A program made the translations under genes and the position numbers. Positions 1 to 9,128 of a stretch of 64,000 nt of DNA are shown in pieces (the stretch's first letter is position 1; every line of letters begins with the position of its first letter). The stretch is from positions 372,001 through 436,000 of the forward strand of contig JACKHO010000004.1 of the NCBI GenBank assembly GCA_020638955.1, given 5' to 3'. Below the pieces are notes generated by a model, which saw nothing but the letters and a program-made list of their open reading frames with translations, did not search any database and had not been told where the DNA came from. This DNA comes from Planctomycetaceae bacterium (GTDB taxonomy: Bacteria; Planctomycetota; Planctomycetia; Planctomycetales; Planctomycetaceae).

Positions 1-768
1 GGTGCTCTGGGAATGTTGTTCATATTCCTGCATTTGGAATTGAATCGAACATTCGGAATCGCGTTCGATCCTTTGCGTCTCCCTGTGCTGACCATGCTGT
101 GGGTGGTTGCCTGTGGATTTCTGTTACGGGAAGTTGTGCGACATCGGAATCCAGTCGTGCAGACGCTGCTCGTGCTGTTTATGTCGGTCATGATTATCAA
201 ACTGTTTGTCTTTGACGTCATGTCGTGGCACCTCACTGGGCATCTGGTATACGGATCCAGCTACAGTGGACTCGAGGCACTCATGCGGCTCATTGACTTC
301 GGGGTCATCATTCTCTTCTTCGGCTTGGGATACAAAATCTTCGCCGGCGGTGAGGAAGGGACTGAAGACGACATCAAAACATGGCGGAGCACTTTTGCGA
401 CGCTGGCGGTTGGATTGTTGTTTGTGTTTACTTCGCTGGAAACAAACACCTTCCTCAGCCATTTCATTCCGGGGTTGCAGGCAGGTGGAATCTCAATTCT
501 GTGGTCACTGTTCGCACTGAGCTTCCTGTACTGCGGAATTCTTTTCCGCAAGTCGGGACTACGTTACCTGGGATTGGCATTCTTCGGTCTGATTGCTCTG
601 AAGATTTTCATGATCGACCTGGCTCGCCTCGACCAGATTTACCGAATTGTCGCCTTCATCATTCTGGGCGTGCTGGTATTGGGGGGATCGTTCCTCTATC
701 TCCGCTTCAGGGAGTCATTCGAAGATGAAAAAGAACCGCAACAGCGTTTGCCGGAGGATGTGACATGA
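1..768 (+). CDS. DUF2339 family membrane protein, C-terminal part (5' end outside window)
   Basis: The reading frame is open from base 1, so this is the C-terminal part of a longer gene; the first ATG at base 13 is probably internal. The visible part is almost wholly hydrophobic, with about seven membrane segments separated by short charged loops (for example the KIFAGGEEGTEDD loop) and a charged cytoplasmic tail. This matches the end of the large multi-spanning DUF2339 proteins, which have 20 or more membrane segments and no known biochemical function. The stop overlaps the start of the next gene by four bases, and that gene is of the DUF3999 type. DUF2339 and DUF3999 genes are often neighbours, which supports both calls. 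They probably work together in the envelope. Confidence 0.75.
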   Translation, partial: GALGMLFIFLHLELNRTFGIAFDPLRLPVLTMLWVVACGFLLREVVRHRNPVVQTLLVLFMSVMIIKLFVFDVMSWHLTGHLVYGSSYSGLEALMRLIDFGVIILFFGLGYKIFAGGEEGTEDDIKTWRSTFATLAVGLLFVFTSLETNTFLSHFIPGLQAGGISILWSLFALSFLYCGILFRKSGLRYLGLAFFGLIALKIFMIDLARLDQIYRIVAFIILGVLVLGGSFLYLRFRESFEDEKEPQQRLPEDVT

Positions 769-2168
769 GAATGATCGTTCTGATTTCCAGTTTGCTGGTC
801 TCGACTGCCGCATGGGCACAGGACGTGACTCAAGAAGTGTCCGTACGGCAAGTGCAACTTCCCCCCATTTCGGAAACGACAGTAATCGCCGTACCGCTGG
901 ATACAGCGGTATATGAAACGGCTGCGACCAATCTTCATGACCTGCGACTGCTCGACCGCCACGAAAGGGAAGTGGGCTATCTCGTGAAGCAGGTCACCGA
1001 AAAACGCACGCGCACTGTGCCGCGGACAAAGTCGATTAACGATCCGACATTGGACATTCTGGAGTCGGGGGGGCTGTCGGTTCGCTTCAGCCTGCGAAAA
1101 GAGGACGAAATTCCACACACGCTTAACATTCGGACGCCGCTATCGGATTTTGAACATCGGGTCCAACTCTTTGGCGTGGTTGATGGCCAAGAGGTTGAAC
1201 TCGTTGATGACGTCATTTTCGACTATCGACGCATTATGAATTTGCGCCGCACAACAATCAAAGTTCCGGCGACCGAGGCACGGGCGTTTCACTTGCTCAT
1301 TGAAACTCCCAAGGCTGAGCAGGAGTTACTGCTGAGAGAATTGACTCGGGAAGTGCGAGGTGGGGCGGAAACCAGCAGCCAGGAGAAATACACCGTCGTC
1401 CGCCGTCCCTTCCGAATGGATCGAATCGAAATGACCGCGGATTATGTGGAGACGGAAGGCCGCAGTCCGGTCGAAGCTGATTATCCCGTCGAAATCGTGA
1501 GCACAAAGGTCGACGAAGAAAATCAGGCCACGGAAATCGAAATTGCCTCGCATCGAGAACCGTTGACGCAGCTTACGTTCAGCATCAACGACAAGAACTT
1601 CAGTCGGGCCGTTCGATTGGAAGTGAATGACTCCACCGGCGCGCGTCGCCGTCTGGTCACAGAGACCACGCTTTCGTCTTTTTCTGTTGGGAGTATTCAC
1701 GAAGAGAAACTCGAAATCCATTTCCCGGCAACGCGCGAAGAACGTTACTTCGTCATCATTTCCAACGGCGACAGTCCACCGCTCGAAGTGGCGGGAGTGA
1801 GTGCCAAAGGCATTGTCGAACACGTTTATGCACTGGTGGAACCGGGAGACACCATGACACTCACTTACGGAGTCCCCGATGCAACTCGTCCCAACTACGA
1901 CGTAAAAGCCCTGCAGCGCGCTCTCACGACGGAACAGCACATTGAAGTGGCCTCTCTCGGGCCAGCCACTCGGAGTGAGTTTCATCCGGCACCGGAGCCA
2001 TTTCAGTGGAAGGACCTGTGGAATAATCCCATGATTACCATTCCGGTCATCGCAGCACTGGTGCTGCTCCTGGGGTGGGGCCTCTTCCAGGCCACAAAGC
2101 GTGTACAAGCGCTGGAGGCAGGTGAAAACGGAGACAAGTCCTCAGGCAGTTCCGCGAGTCCCAATTGA
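765..2168 (+). CDS. DUF3999 family protein
   Basis: A 467-residue protein with a cleavable signal peptide (hydrophobic run ending AAWAQD), a long beta-rich extracytoplasmic region, one transmembrane helix near residues 425-445 (MITIPVIAALVLLLGWGLF) and a short cytoplasmic tail. Domain order and length fit DUF3999, whose function is unknown. The start codon overlaps the stop of the DUF2339 gene (ATGA), so translation is probably coupled. Inference: it is an envelope partner of the upstream multi-spanning protein. No enzyme motif is visible. Confidence 0.75.
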   Translation: MRMIVLISSLLVSTAAWAQDVTQEVSVRQVQLPPISETTVIAVPLDTAVYETAATNLHDLRLLDRHEREVGYLVKQVTEKRTRTVPRTKSINDPTLDILESGGLSVRFSLRKEDEIPHTLNIRTPLSDFEHRVQLFGVVDGQEVELVDDVIFDYRRIMNLRRTTIKVPATEARAFHLLIETPKAEQELLLRELTREVRGGAETSSQEKYTVVRRPFRMDRIEMTADYVETEGRSPVEADYPVEIVSTKVDEENQATEIEIASHREPLTQLTFSINDKNFSRAVRLEVNDSTGARRRLVTETTLSSFSVGSIHEEKLEIHFPATREERYFVIISNGDSPPLEVAGVSAKGIVEHVYALVEPGDTMTLTYGVPDATRPNYDVKALQRALTTEQHIEVASLGPATRSEFHPAPEPFQWKDLWNNPMITIPVIAALVLLLGWGLFQATKRVQALEAGENGDKSSGSSASPN

Positions 2169-2231
2169 AATTGTCCCGCATTGAGACTTGAACCGACTTG
2201 ACCGCCCTGTCATACCTAGCCCGAACTATTC

Positions 2232-2371
2232 GTAGGATGGGTGAAGTCCGCGTCAAACAGTTCGGTGCGTTACGCAAGTCACTCAACCCAAAAAACAGGG
2301 TGTTAATTTTATGGCGAGTGATTCGTGGACGTAACCTACCATAATACGGTGACTTGCTTCACACACCCTAC
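2232..2371. repeat. Dispersed intergenic inverted-repeat element, copy A
   Basis: A 140-bp element bounded by imperfect inverted repeats: GTAGGATGGGTGAAG at the left, and the complement of GTAGGGTGTGTGAAG at the right (13 of 15 matching). It fills most of the gap between the DUF3999 gene and nadD. A second copy lies in opposite orientation at 14855-14990. The outer blocks of the two copies are about 85-90% identical. Both copies can fold a small central hairpin, and one stem pair changes in a compensating way between them. It has no coding capacity, so it looks like a MITE or REP-like element. Confidence 0.7.
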
Positions 2372-2431
2372 AGATGTCATGAATAATCCAGGCTAGGCGA
2401 TTCGGTCACGAGGATGATGAGGTTTCAGGCA

Positions 2432-3052
2432 ATGCGGACAGGTTTGTTTGGTGGTACGTTCGATCCGGTGCATTTCGGCCATTTGCTGTTGGCTGAGACG
2501 TGTCGCGAGGTCGGTCAACTTGACGAAATCTGGTTCGTCCCAGCTGCCCGCTCGCCCCACAAGCCTAATGTGGTGATGGCTTCCGCCAAGCAACGCGTGG
2601 AAATGTTGCGGTTTGCCATTGCAGGGCATCCTCAGTTTCGCATCAGCAAGGTGGAACTGGAACGACCGGCTCCAAGTTACACAGTCGATACGCTGAGGCA
2701 ATTGCAGAAAGATGAGCCAAACCGTCAGTTTGTGCTGCTCATGGGGGCAGATTCGTTGCACGATTTGCCAACATGGCGCGATCCTGAGGCAATCCTCGAC
2801 ATGGTGGAAATCATGGCCGTGAGTCGGGGACGGGAAGCGGCTTCACACGCCCCGGTCATCACTCATTTGGGAGAACAGGCTCGGCAGCGAATTCAAACTG
2901 TGGTCATGCCTGCCATTGATATTTCGGCGTCTGACTTGCGTGAGCGTGCGCGAACGGGCCGCAGCCTGCGTTTTCTGACGCCGCGTCCGGTCGAGCTTTT
3001 CATTCAGCAGCATGGCCTGTACCGAGACGCTGCGTCGGGAGAGTCGACATGA
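2432..3052 (+). CDS. nadD: Nicotinate-nucleotide adenylyltransferase
   Basis: NadD adenylylates nicotinate mononucleotide to deamido-NAD with ATP, in cytoplasmic NAD synthesis. The N-terminus carries the nucleotidyltransferase signature GGTFDPVHFGH, followed by VPAARSPHK, LLMGADSLHDLPTWRDPE, and the ISASDLRERARTGRSLRFL block that corresponds to the ISSTxIR motif. About 206 residues is normal for the family. The frame also opens at 2414, but the ATG at 2432 has a GAGG nine bases upstream and gives the standard MRxGLFGGTFDP start. The stop overlaps the thiL start (ATGA). NadD is often paired with rsfS, but here rsfS is 7.5 kb away. Confidence 0.93.
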   Translation: MRTGLFGGTFDPVHFGHLLLAETCREVGQLDEIWFVPAARSPHKPNVVMASAKQRVEMLRFAIAGHPQFRISKVELERPAPSYTVDTLRQLQKDEPNRQFVLLMGADSLHDLPTWRDPEAILDMVEIMAVSRGREAASHAPVITHLGEQARQRIQTVVMPAIDISASDLRERARTGRSLRFLTPRPVELFIQQHGLYRDAASGEST

Positions 3053-3981
3053 CATCCCCCGGAGGTGAGCTGGAATTCGTCGACTGGATTTCAAGGCAAG
3101 CGGCCGACACCAACCAGATTCTGGAAGTCGGAATTGGTGATGACGCCGCCGTCCAGCGCGTGACGCAGGGACAACATGTCGTGGTTGCCAAAGATGTCCT
3201 GATGGAAGGGGCTCACTTTGAATTTGAGACTGCCACACCGGAACTGGTAGGACGCAAAGCCCTAGCAGTGAATTTGAGCGATATTGCCGCCATGGGAGCC
3301 AGGCCGGTCTCTGTGTACATTGGGCTGGTCCTTGCCAAGTCGCGAGGCATCGAGTTCGCCCGTCGAGTCGATGCAGGAATTCGCGAACTAGCAAATCAGT
3401 ACAACGTTTGTATTGCCGGTGGGGACACCAATACCTGGGACGGACCATTGGTGATTAGTGTCACGGTCTTGGGAGAAGTCGCACCCAACAGCGCCATCCA
3501 GCGCAACGGAGCACAGCCAGGTGATGTGCTCTTTGTCAGCGGGCCACTGGGAGGAAGTCTGGCCAGCGGACGTCATTTGACGTTTGAGCCCCGTCTCGAA
3601 CTGGCGCAGCAGTTGACGTCAGCTTGCAAGGTCAACGCCATGATGGACATTAGTGACGGGCTTGCGCTCGACTGCACTCGGATGTTGAAAGCCAGCGGTG
3701 CGGGGGCCATACTGGAATCAAGCTCGATTCCAATCCATGCCGACGTTTCGTTCAGTCTCCCTACGGAGCAACGTCTGCAGCATGCGCTGCACGACGGAGA
3801 AGACTTTGAACTATTAATCGCATTGTCAGAGGAACAGGTGGAGTTGCTCGCCGACTCGAAACTTAATACGCCGCTGCAGCGAATTGGCCGAGTGACTGCT
3901 GATCCCGGATTGTTTTTACAAGAAGGCTCTGGTCAACTGAAATTACTGGAACCGCGGGGCTACGAGCATCAGTTCAAGTAG
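3049..3981 (+). CDS. thiL: Thiamine-monophosphate kinase
   Basis: ThiL phosphorylates thiamine monophosphate to the cofactor thiamine diphosphate. The protein has 310 residues and shows the family blocks in order: GIGDDAAV near the N-terminus (ATP and Mg binding), DVLMEGAHF, GRKALAVNLSDIAAMGARP, GGDTN, MMDISDGLALD and HDGEDFELL. It overlaps nadD by four bases, so the two are probably co-translated as a cofactor pair. The last eight bases overlap the 3' end of the convergent ABC ATPase gene. No oddity was seen in the core motifs. Confidence 0.93.
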   Translation: MTSPGGELEFVDWISRQAADTNQILEVGIGDDAAVQRVTQGQHVVVAKDVLMEGAHFEFETATPELVGRKALAVNLSDIAAMGARPVSVYIGLVLAKSRGIEFARRVDAGIRELANQYNVCIAGGDTNTWDGPLVISVTVLGEVAPNSAIQRNGAQPGDVLFVSGPLGGSLASGRHLTFEPRLELAQQLTSACKVNAMMDISDGLALDCTRMLKASGAGAILESSSIPIHADVSFSLPTEQRLQHALHDGEDFELLIALSEEQVELLADSKLNTPLQRIGRVTADPGLFLQEGSGQLKLLEPRGYEHQFK

Positions 3982-4687
3982 TCTGCGGTTCACGCCCGCG
4001 CTGCGAGGCAAATTTGCCGTCCAGAATTTCCATGACCGTGTCCTCATCCCTGATGTAGCGATGGTCGTGTGTCACGGTGATAATGGTGGCCCCGCGCTCC
4101 TGTTGCAGGTCGCGCAGTAATTCGAAAATCTGTTGACCGCTTTTCGTGTCGAGTTCGCCGGTTGGTTCATCAGCGAGAATGAGGCTGGGATTCTTCAGCA
4201 CTGCGCGTGCAATGGCGACACGTTGCTGTTCGCCGCCAGAGAGTTGGCTCGGTTTGTGGTCGAGTCGATCACCCAGGCCGACACGCCGAAGCAGTGCCTT
4301 TGCTTCGTCACGAAATTTGCCAGCCTGTCCGACGGGCATGAATGGAATGAGGACGTTGTCGAGAGCTGTCAGATTTTTCAGCAGGTTGAAGCTCTGAAAA
4401 ATGAATCCAATTTCCTCGCGGCGGAGCCTGTCTCGCTCCGCCTGCGGCAGCTGTGACATCGCGCGCCCCTGCAAATAGATTTCCCCACTGGTGGGCAAAT
4501 CCAAAGCCCCCATGAGGTGCAGCAGCGTACTTTTGCCGCTGCCTGAGGGGCCTACAATGAAGGCGAATTCCCCGGCAGGAAACTCACAGGAAATCCCCCG
4601 TAAGACGGGCGTTTCACGTGCGCCATTCACGTAGGACTTGGTGACGTCTTCAACGCGGACAGCTGTTGATGAGTTGTGAGGCGACAT
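3974..4687 (-). CDS. ABC transporter ATP-binding protein, LolD/MacB type
   Basis: A 237-residue nucleotide-binding subunit. It has Walker A GPSGSGKS, the Q-loop region IGFIFQSFNLL, the signature LSGGEQQR, Walker B LILADEPTGELD and the switch histidine in TVTHDHRY. The wording around Walker B (PTGELDTKSG) and the QSFNLLKNLTALDNV block are typical of the LolD/MacB/FtsE class, which serves lipoprotein release or mechanotransmission transporters. No permease gene is adjacent; the next gene on this strand is a small unrelated-looking membrane protein. The partner must be encoded elsewhere or upstream of another operon. The gene is convergent with thiL, and the ends overlap by eight bases. Confidence 0.88.
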   Translation of the reverse strand: MSPHNSSTAVRVEDVTKSYVNGARETPVLRGISCEFPAGEFAFIVGPSGSGKSTLLHLMGALDLPTSGEIYLQGRAMSQLPQAERDRLRREEIGFIFQSFNLLKNLTALDNVLIPFMPVGQAGKFRDEAKALLRRVGLGDRLDHKPSQLSGGEQQRVAIARAVLKNPSLILADEPTGELDTKSGQQIFELLRDLQQERGATIITVTHDHRYIRDEDTVMEILDGKFASQRGREPQTT

Positions 4688-4812
4688 ATTGCGGGGCCGT
4701 TACGCGCGTACTTCAGGAATGAGCCGCGATGGTATCCCCTGACGTGTCATTCTGGAAGGACTGTCACTTCGTCCGATCAATTCAAAAAAAATATCGCAAC
4801 GATTGGGAGAAG

Positions 4813-5202
4813 CTAGATCAGACCGCCAATCAAGCCGGAGATGGCGAAGGTCAGCAGTGCGATAACGAACGCAGTTGCGGCCAACAGCTTACCGAGGGTG
4901 CCGTAGCCATGATACTTTTCATGCGAGGACCACACCCAATGGCAATGCATGAACGTGGCCGCCGCCAGGTAGGCGAAACCAAGAGCCGCTGCCGGAACTC
5001 CCGAGTACGTAACCAGCCTCATGGGACGTAATGAAATGAACGTCGCGGAGTTTGTCAGAAAGCAGGTCACGCCGACGTAGGCAACAATCAGTGCCAGCGA
5101 AATCCCTTTGCCCCAAATCGTTCCCTGAGAACGATCTTCGGCGGAATCCATCAGCGTTTCGGCCCAGCTTCCAAAGAGATTGCTGCCACCAGTGTACCTC
5201 AT
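4813..5202 (-). CDS. Small integral membrane protein of unknown function
   Basis: About 129 residues with three or four hydrophobic segments (SLALIVAYVGVTCFL, a segment around VPAALGFAYLAAATFM, and a C-terminal AATAFVIALLTFAISGLIGG). A His/Trp/Tyr-rich loop, HCHWVWSSHEKYHGYG, lies between the second and last segments. The frame opens at 5226, but the ATG at 5202 has an AGGTG about five bases upstream and is preferred. I do not recognise the family. It lies upstream of the ABC ATPase on the same strand, with a gap of about 125 bases, so co-transcription is possible, but it does not look like a LolC/MacB permease. Confidence 0.6.
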   Translation of the reverse strand: MRYTGGSNLFGSWAETLMDSAEDRSQGTIWGKGISLALIVAYVGVTCFLTNSATFISLRPMRLVTYSGVPAAALGFAYLAAATFMHCHWVWSSHEKYHGYGTLGKLLAATAFVIALLTFAISGLIGGLI

Positions 5203-5394
5203 TTGATCACCTGCACGTTGCACCATTCAAGACAGAACAGTTGGAACAACGTTGGGAGAATGTGACCGGATCAAACAAATCTCAGAATTCGCACCGCAAT
5301 TTCTCCGAGACCACGTGTCCCGATTAGTGAACCAGGCAAGTGACTGCGGTCGCGTATTCTCTGATGCAGCGTGCGATGCATTCGGAGCCGATTG

Positions 5395-7383
5395 CTACAG
5401 CAAAGCGGACTCTGCTGATGTGTCGGTCGTTCGTTCGTGCAGTCGATTCGTCTGGTAGGCTTCGATGAGTAGTTCCAGCTTCTCGATGCGGTATCGAATG
5501 CGCTGGCCTCGTTCCGTGTCACGTGTTGTTCGGGGCTGATCGAATACGCGAATATCCTGCACCTTGGGAACAATGTCGATGCCGTCTCGAATGGCGGCCT
5601 CGACAGAATCGAAATGGTGATGTTCGGCCAGCACAATTCGATCGGGCTCGAGCACCAGCGTGTAGCCGTAATCGCCATACGCTTCGGAGAATGCTCCATC
5701 AATGGTAATTGCCTTACCGCTTCGCTTCAGAGGCGACTCACCTGCTTCGACCTTCACCGGAACATGCCCGTTCACAATGAGACCACCTGCAGCATCCATC
5801 CCGAACTCAGCCAGCACGCGGTCGCAGAATTCCGTTTCGTGAATGAGTGAAAAATACGGATCCTTGGTTTCCTTATGAGAAGCTTTGTCCTGAATGAAAT
5901 CTCGTTCAAAGGTTGCGATACGATCTTTCCCGAACAGAGGCGACCGTGGGCCGCTCCACAAATACCAGAGAAAATCGACATCAGACTGCGTTGAACTCAT
6001 TACGGCACGTCGGACAACGCGTTCAATTCCCTCGAACATTTCCCGTCCGGAGAGACTTTCACCATCGACTTCCAGCGGCTGAAATTCTCCCTGTTCGTCG
6101 GTCGGAACACAGGCATGAAAAATGAGACATTCATCCCTGCGCAGATACATGGAACCATGTCCCACCAGGAACCGCATGTGCTCCTGCAGCTTCTGGCTTC
6201 TCAAAAATGAACGCTTCATCCGGGACAGGCAGAGGGCTTCTTCTTCGGTCAGCTCATAGGGGCGGTCGGAGTTGATGGTGGGGAATAACGTGTCCCGCAA
6301 TTCGAACGTGTTTCCATCAATTTCAATGGTTCCTGTCGCTTGATCGATATGATGCAACAGCCGGCGATGAGCAAGATCCCACTGAGGATTTCGCTCAATG
6401 AGTTGCCCTTCGAGTTTGAACTGCATAATGGCCGCCGCTTTCTGCATGCGGGCGACGAGTTCGTTGGGACGCATGCCGTCGCTCTTCGGCATAAAGAACT
6501 CGGCGGGATCCTGCGCGTAAACAGTCCGGGCTAGGTGCTCCAGCGGTGTGAGTGGAATGCCGTAGCCTTCGTCGAGCTGTCCGAGACGTCGATACCGCAG
6601 CGAAACTCGCAACACCGTGCAAATGAGGGCCTCGTTCCCCAGTGCGGCGCCCAACCATAAGGCGTCGTGATTTCCCCAAATGATTTCGACGTTCGGCTGC
6701 AATCGCAAATAGTCCACCACACGATCGCCACGCGGTCCACGATCCCAGCAGTCGCCACCAATAATGAGTTCGTCGACGGCCAGGTTTCGGATGAGGCGTC
6801 CGAGTAGGTGAATAAAGTGCAGTGCACGGTCGCGTCGCACGAGTTCGTCCAGCATGGTTTTGATGAACTCGGGGCGTCGTTCGGTCGAGGGCGAGTGCAG
6901 CATTTCCAGCAGCAGTTCGCTGTATTCGGCGGGAAAGAGTTTTGTGGCCAGACGCAGACTGTAGTTGGAAACGAGGTGACGCAGCAGCTTGAGTTGCGGT
7001 TTGAGCATGCGTTCGGCATACGCTCGAATTTGCTCCTGAGTTGTCAGTGTCGCGTGCAGGCGTTTGGTCACTTCCGCTGGATAGAACGTCAACTTCAGAA
7101 ATTCGGATAATTCTTCGGGCGACATTTCTCCAGCAAAGATTTCTTCCACGAGCGGCCGCAGCGTTCCCGAAGCGTTGTTGATGACATGCTGGAGCTTTTT
7201 GTCCTCCCCGTGAATATCGCTAATGACGTGGACGGCACTCTTGGGAAGAGTTTGCACTGCAGACAAACGCGCAACTTCTGCAATTGCGGCGTCGACATTG
7301 GGATACTCCAGCGACAACAACTCCAGCATGGAAAGGTCGGCTTCAGGTCGCTTGAAGGAGAGTGATGTATTCAACATCGGCAA
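5395..7383 (-). CDS. fbp: Fructose-1,6-bisphosphatase, class III
   Basis: A 662-residue protein of the class III (Bacillus-type) FBPase family, which hydrolyses fructose-1,6-bisphosphate to fructose-6-phosphate in gluconeogenesis. It carries calcineurin-like phosphoesterase motifs: VISDIHGEDKK, GGDCWDRGPRGDRV and IIWGNHDALW. These are followed by the long family-specific C-terminal part (FLWYLWSGPRSPLFGKDRI, VNGHVPVK, IDGAFSEAYG). The length matches the family (about 640-670). A second ATG two codons in is an alternative start. The class is best known from Firmicutes, so transfer at some point is possible, but base composition does not differ visibly from the neighbours. Confidence 0.92.
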   Translation of the reverse strand: MPMLNTSLSFKRPEADLSMLELLSLEYPNVDAAIAEVARLSAVQTLPKSAVHVISDIHGEDKKLQHVINNASGTLRPLVEEIFAGEMSPEELSEFLKLTFYPAEVTKRLHATLTTQEQIRAYAERMLKPQLKLLRHLVSNYSLRLATKLFPAEYSELLLEMLHSPSTERRPEFIKTMLDELVRRDRALHFIHLLGRLIRNLAVDELIIGGDCWDRGPRGDRVVDYLRLQPNVEIIWGNHDALWLGAALGNEALICTVLRVSLRYRRLGQLDEGYGIPLTPLEHLARTVYAQDPAEFFMPKSDGMRPNELVARMQKAAAIMQFKLEGQLIERNPQWDLAHRRLLHHIDQATGTIEIDGNTFELRDTLFPTINSDRPYELTEEEALCLSRMKRSFLRSQKLQEHMRFLVGHGSMYLRRDECLIFHACVPTDEQGEFQPLEVDGESLSGREMFEGIERVVRRAVMSSTQSDVDFLWYLWSGPRSPLFGKDRIATFERDFIQDKASHKETKDPYFSLIHETEFCDRVLAEFGMDAAGGLIVNGHVPVKVEAGESPLKRSGKAITIDGAFSEAYGDYGYTLVLEPDRIVLAEHHHFDSVEAAIRDGIDIVPKVQDIRVFDQPRTTRDTERGQRIRYRIEKLELLIEAYQTNRLHERTTDTSAESALL

Positions 7384-7675
7384 GGAAAATTCGAGGGTGT
7401 TGCAGGTCGTTTGGAATGAGTGTCGAGCGTTCTGCTGACTCTACCGCACTGAGGTTCTACGGCCAATAGTCGCTGGTCCGCCTTTTCCATGCATTCGCCT
7501 GGTCAAACGCAGTCCAAGCCATTCGCGTTAGAATTCCTTCCTCACGCGGAACATCGTGCCCCATTTTCAGGAATTCCTCCCACGAATTCTGAGACCAACG
7601 CGTAACGACTATGGCAGCGCGTGTGCGACACGTTTCACTGTCCGGCAGTTGTTGAGACGATGGGGGACAAGTTGA

Positions 7676-7849
7676 ATGACCAATTCGCAAGAGGTTCCTC
7701 CCAAACCATGGTACTCACTCTCGCGAAAGCGTGTCGTATTGTGGCTAACGCTCAGTGTTTGCTCCGTGGGTGGAGCGGTGTTTTATCTGGAGTTCTGGTA
7801 CCACCATCCGGTGGGGAGTGGACCGGCTGGACCGGAGGTGGATGCGGCC
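7676..7849 (+). pseudogene. SGNH/GDSL hydrolase, 5' fragment cut by an IS4-family element
   Basis: This fragment encodes the first 58 residues of a secreted or membrane-anchored hydrolase: a short cytoplasmic lead, one hydrophobic segment (VVLWLTLSVCSVGGAVFYLEF) and a linker ending PEVDAA. Bases 7840-7849 are the left copy of the 10-bp target duplication, and the insertion sequence follows immediately. Joined to 9139 onward, the reading frame continues without a shift into SFSTVWSERPVVLLG and the GDSL motif. The gene therefore appears to be recently inactivated, because no other damage is visible. An RBS-like GAGTT/GGGGACAAG stretch precedes the ATG but is weak. Confidence 0.85.
7840..7849. 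repeat. Left copy of 10-bp IS target-site duplication
   Basis: GGATGCGGCC directly precedes the left inverted repeat of the IS4-family element and is repeated exactly at 9129-9138 after the right inverted repeat. Only one copy is needed to restore the hydrolase gene. Confidence 0.9.
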
Positions 7850-9128
7850 CAATACTGTTCGGCACGTTTTTTGCGCCAGGTGATTGATGGGATATACCTT
7901 CTGCTTCTGAGGTTTCAAGCTCATGGAGGCAGGCGATGGGACGGAAGAGTCGGAAGGGTGTCGAGAAGACCACGAAATTGCAGGGGCTGAAGTATTTCCA
8001 ACTGATTGACGACCTGTTGGCAGGGCTGCGTGGACAGGCGACGGCGCGTGACAAGGCAGGAAATCGACAGTTGTTCTGCGATCAGTATATCGCACTGTTG
8101 CTGCTCTATTTCTTTAATCCGACGGTCACCAGTTTGCGTGGGCTGCAGAAGTTCACCACGCTCGAAAAAGTCCAGAAGCTGTGTGGCGTCAAACCGACAT
8201 CGCTGGGATCGCTCAGTGAGGCGGCACGCGTGTTTGATCCGGCGGTGCTTGAACCGATTATTGCACAACTGGCAGCTCAAGCCCGGACATCACCCTCAGC
8301 TATGCCTCCCGCCCAACAGGCCGCACTGGCGGGACTAACGGCAGTCGATAGCAGCCTGCTCAAGGCGTTGCCCCGCATGGCCTGGGCACTCTGGCAAGAT
8401 GCCGAACATCGAGCCATCAAAATGCACGTGGCGTTTGGCGTGTTCGAGCAGGCACCGCTCGAAGTGGCGGTGACGCATGGCAACGGTGCAGAACGCGAAC
8501 AATTGCGGAACATGGTTCAGCCCGGCGGGTTCTATGTGGCCGATCGGGGCTACGCGAACAACGCCATGTTTCGCGAATTTGATGCACAGAACGTGCGGTT
8601 TCTCATCCGGGTGCAGGAGAACACCACCTTCGAAGTCCAGGCAGAACAGCCACTCTCTGACGCAGATTCTCAGGCGGGTGTCGTTCGCGATTTGCTGGTG
8701 CGGCGACTGGGCACGGAAAAGCACAACCGGCTACTGGAGGAACCATTGCGGATTGTCGAAATCCGGGGCACCGAACCAGACCAGGTTTGGATTCTGGCGA
8801 CCAATGCCCGCGATTTGCCAGCGGAACTCATTGCGGTTGCGTACCGTTATCGCTGGCAAATCGAACTGTTCTTCCGCTGGCTGAAATGCGTGCTGGGTTG
8901 CCGACACCTGCTGAGTCACTGCGAATCGGGCGTGACGCTGCAGGTGTACGCCGCCGTCATCGCATCCCTGCTGATTAGCCTGTGGACCGGCAGCAAGCCC
9001 AGCAAACGGACTTGGGAAATGCTCTGCCACTACTTCAGCGGCTGGGCCACCCTGGAAGAACTCCACCAACACCTAAATCTCCCCTCACCCCGCGACCCAC
9101 CACGCAAATCCTGAGCCGAACAGTATTG
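7850..9128 (+). mobile_element. IS4-family insertion sequence, complete
   Basis: A 1279-bp element with perfect 14-bp terminal inverted repeats (CAATACTGTTCGGC at the left, its complement at the right). Similarity resumes further in (TTTGCG), giving an imperfect inverted repeat of about 26 bp. It is flanked by a perfect 10-bp direct repeat, GGATGCGGCC, at 7840-7849 and 9129-9138; this duplication length is typical of IS4-family elements. One transposase gene fills the element. Intact ends and an intact transposase suggest recent insertion and possible activity. Confidence 0.93.
7936..9114 (+). CDS. IS4-family transposase
   Basis: A 392-residue DDE transposase. The first catalytic Asp is D138 in LTAVDSSLL, the second is D203 in YVADRGYANN, and the Glu is E310 in RYRWQIELFFRWLK. 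The last block is the Y-(2)-R-(3)-E-(6)-K signature of the IS4 family. The N-terminal half holds the DNA-binding region. The gene begins 86 bases inside the left end and stops 14 bases before the right end, filling the element. The reading frame is intact with no sign of decay. Confidence 0.93.
   Translation: MGRKSRKGVEKTTKLQGLKYFQLIDDLLAGLRGQATARDKAGNRQLFCDQYIALLLLYFFNPTVTSLRGLQKFTTLEKVQKLCGVKPTSLGSLSEAARVFDPAVLEPIIAQLAAQARTSPSAMPPAQQAALAGLTAVDSSLLKALPRMAWALWQDAEHRAIKMHVAFGVFEQAPLEVAVTHGNGAEREQLRNMVQPGGFYVADRGYANNAMFREFDAQNVRFLIRVQENTTFEVQAEQPLSDADSQAGVVRDLLVRRLGTEKHNRLLEEPLRIVEIRGTEPDQVWILATNARDLPAELIAVAYRYRWQIELFFRWLKCVLGCRHLLSHCESGVTLQVYAAVIASLLISLWTGSKPSKRTWEMLCHYFSGWATLEELHQHLNLPSPRDPPRKS

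Noticed and set aside
1326..2108. 260-residue minus-strand open frame opposite the DUF3999 gene
   Set aside because: The plus-strand gene has a signal peptide, an overlap with its operon partner and a family match; the antisense frame has none of these.
7457..7690. 77-residue minus-strand frame between fbp and the split hydrolase
   Set aside because: The helical, Trp-rich second half looks protein-like, but there is no ribosome-binding site, family match or operon context, and it overlaps the start of the hydrolase.
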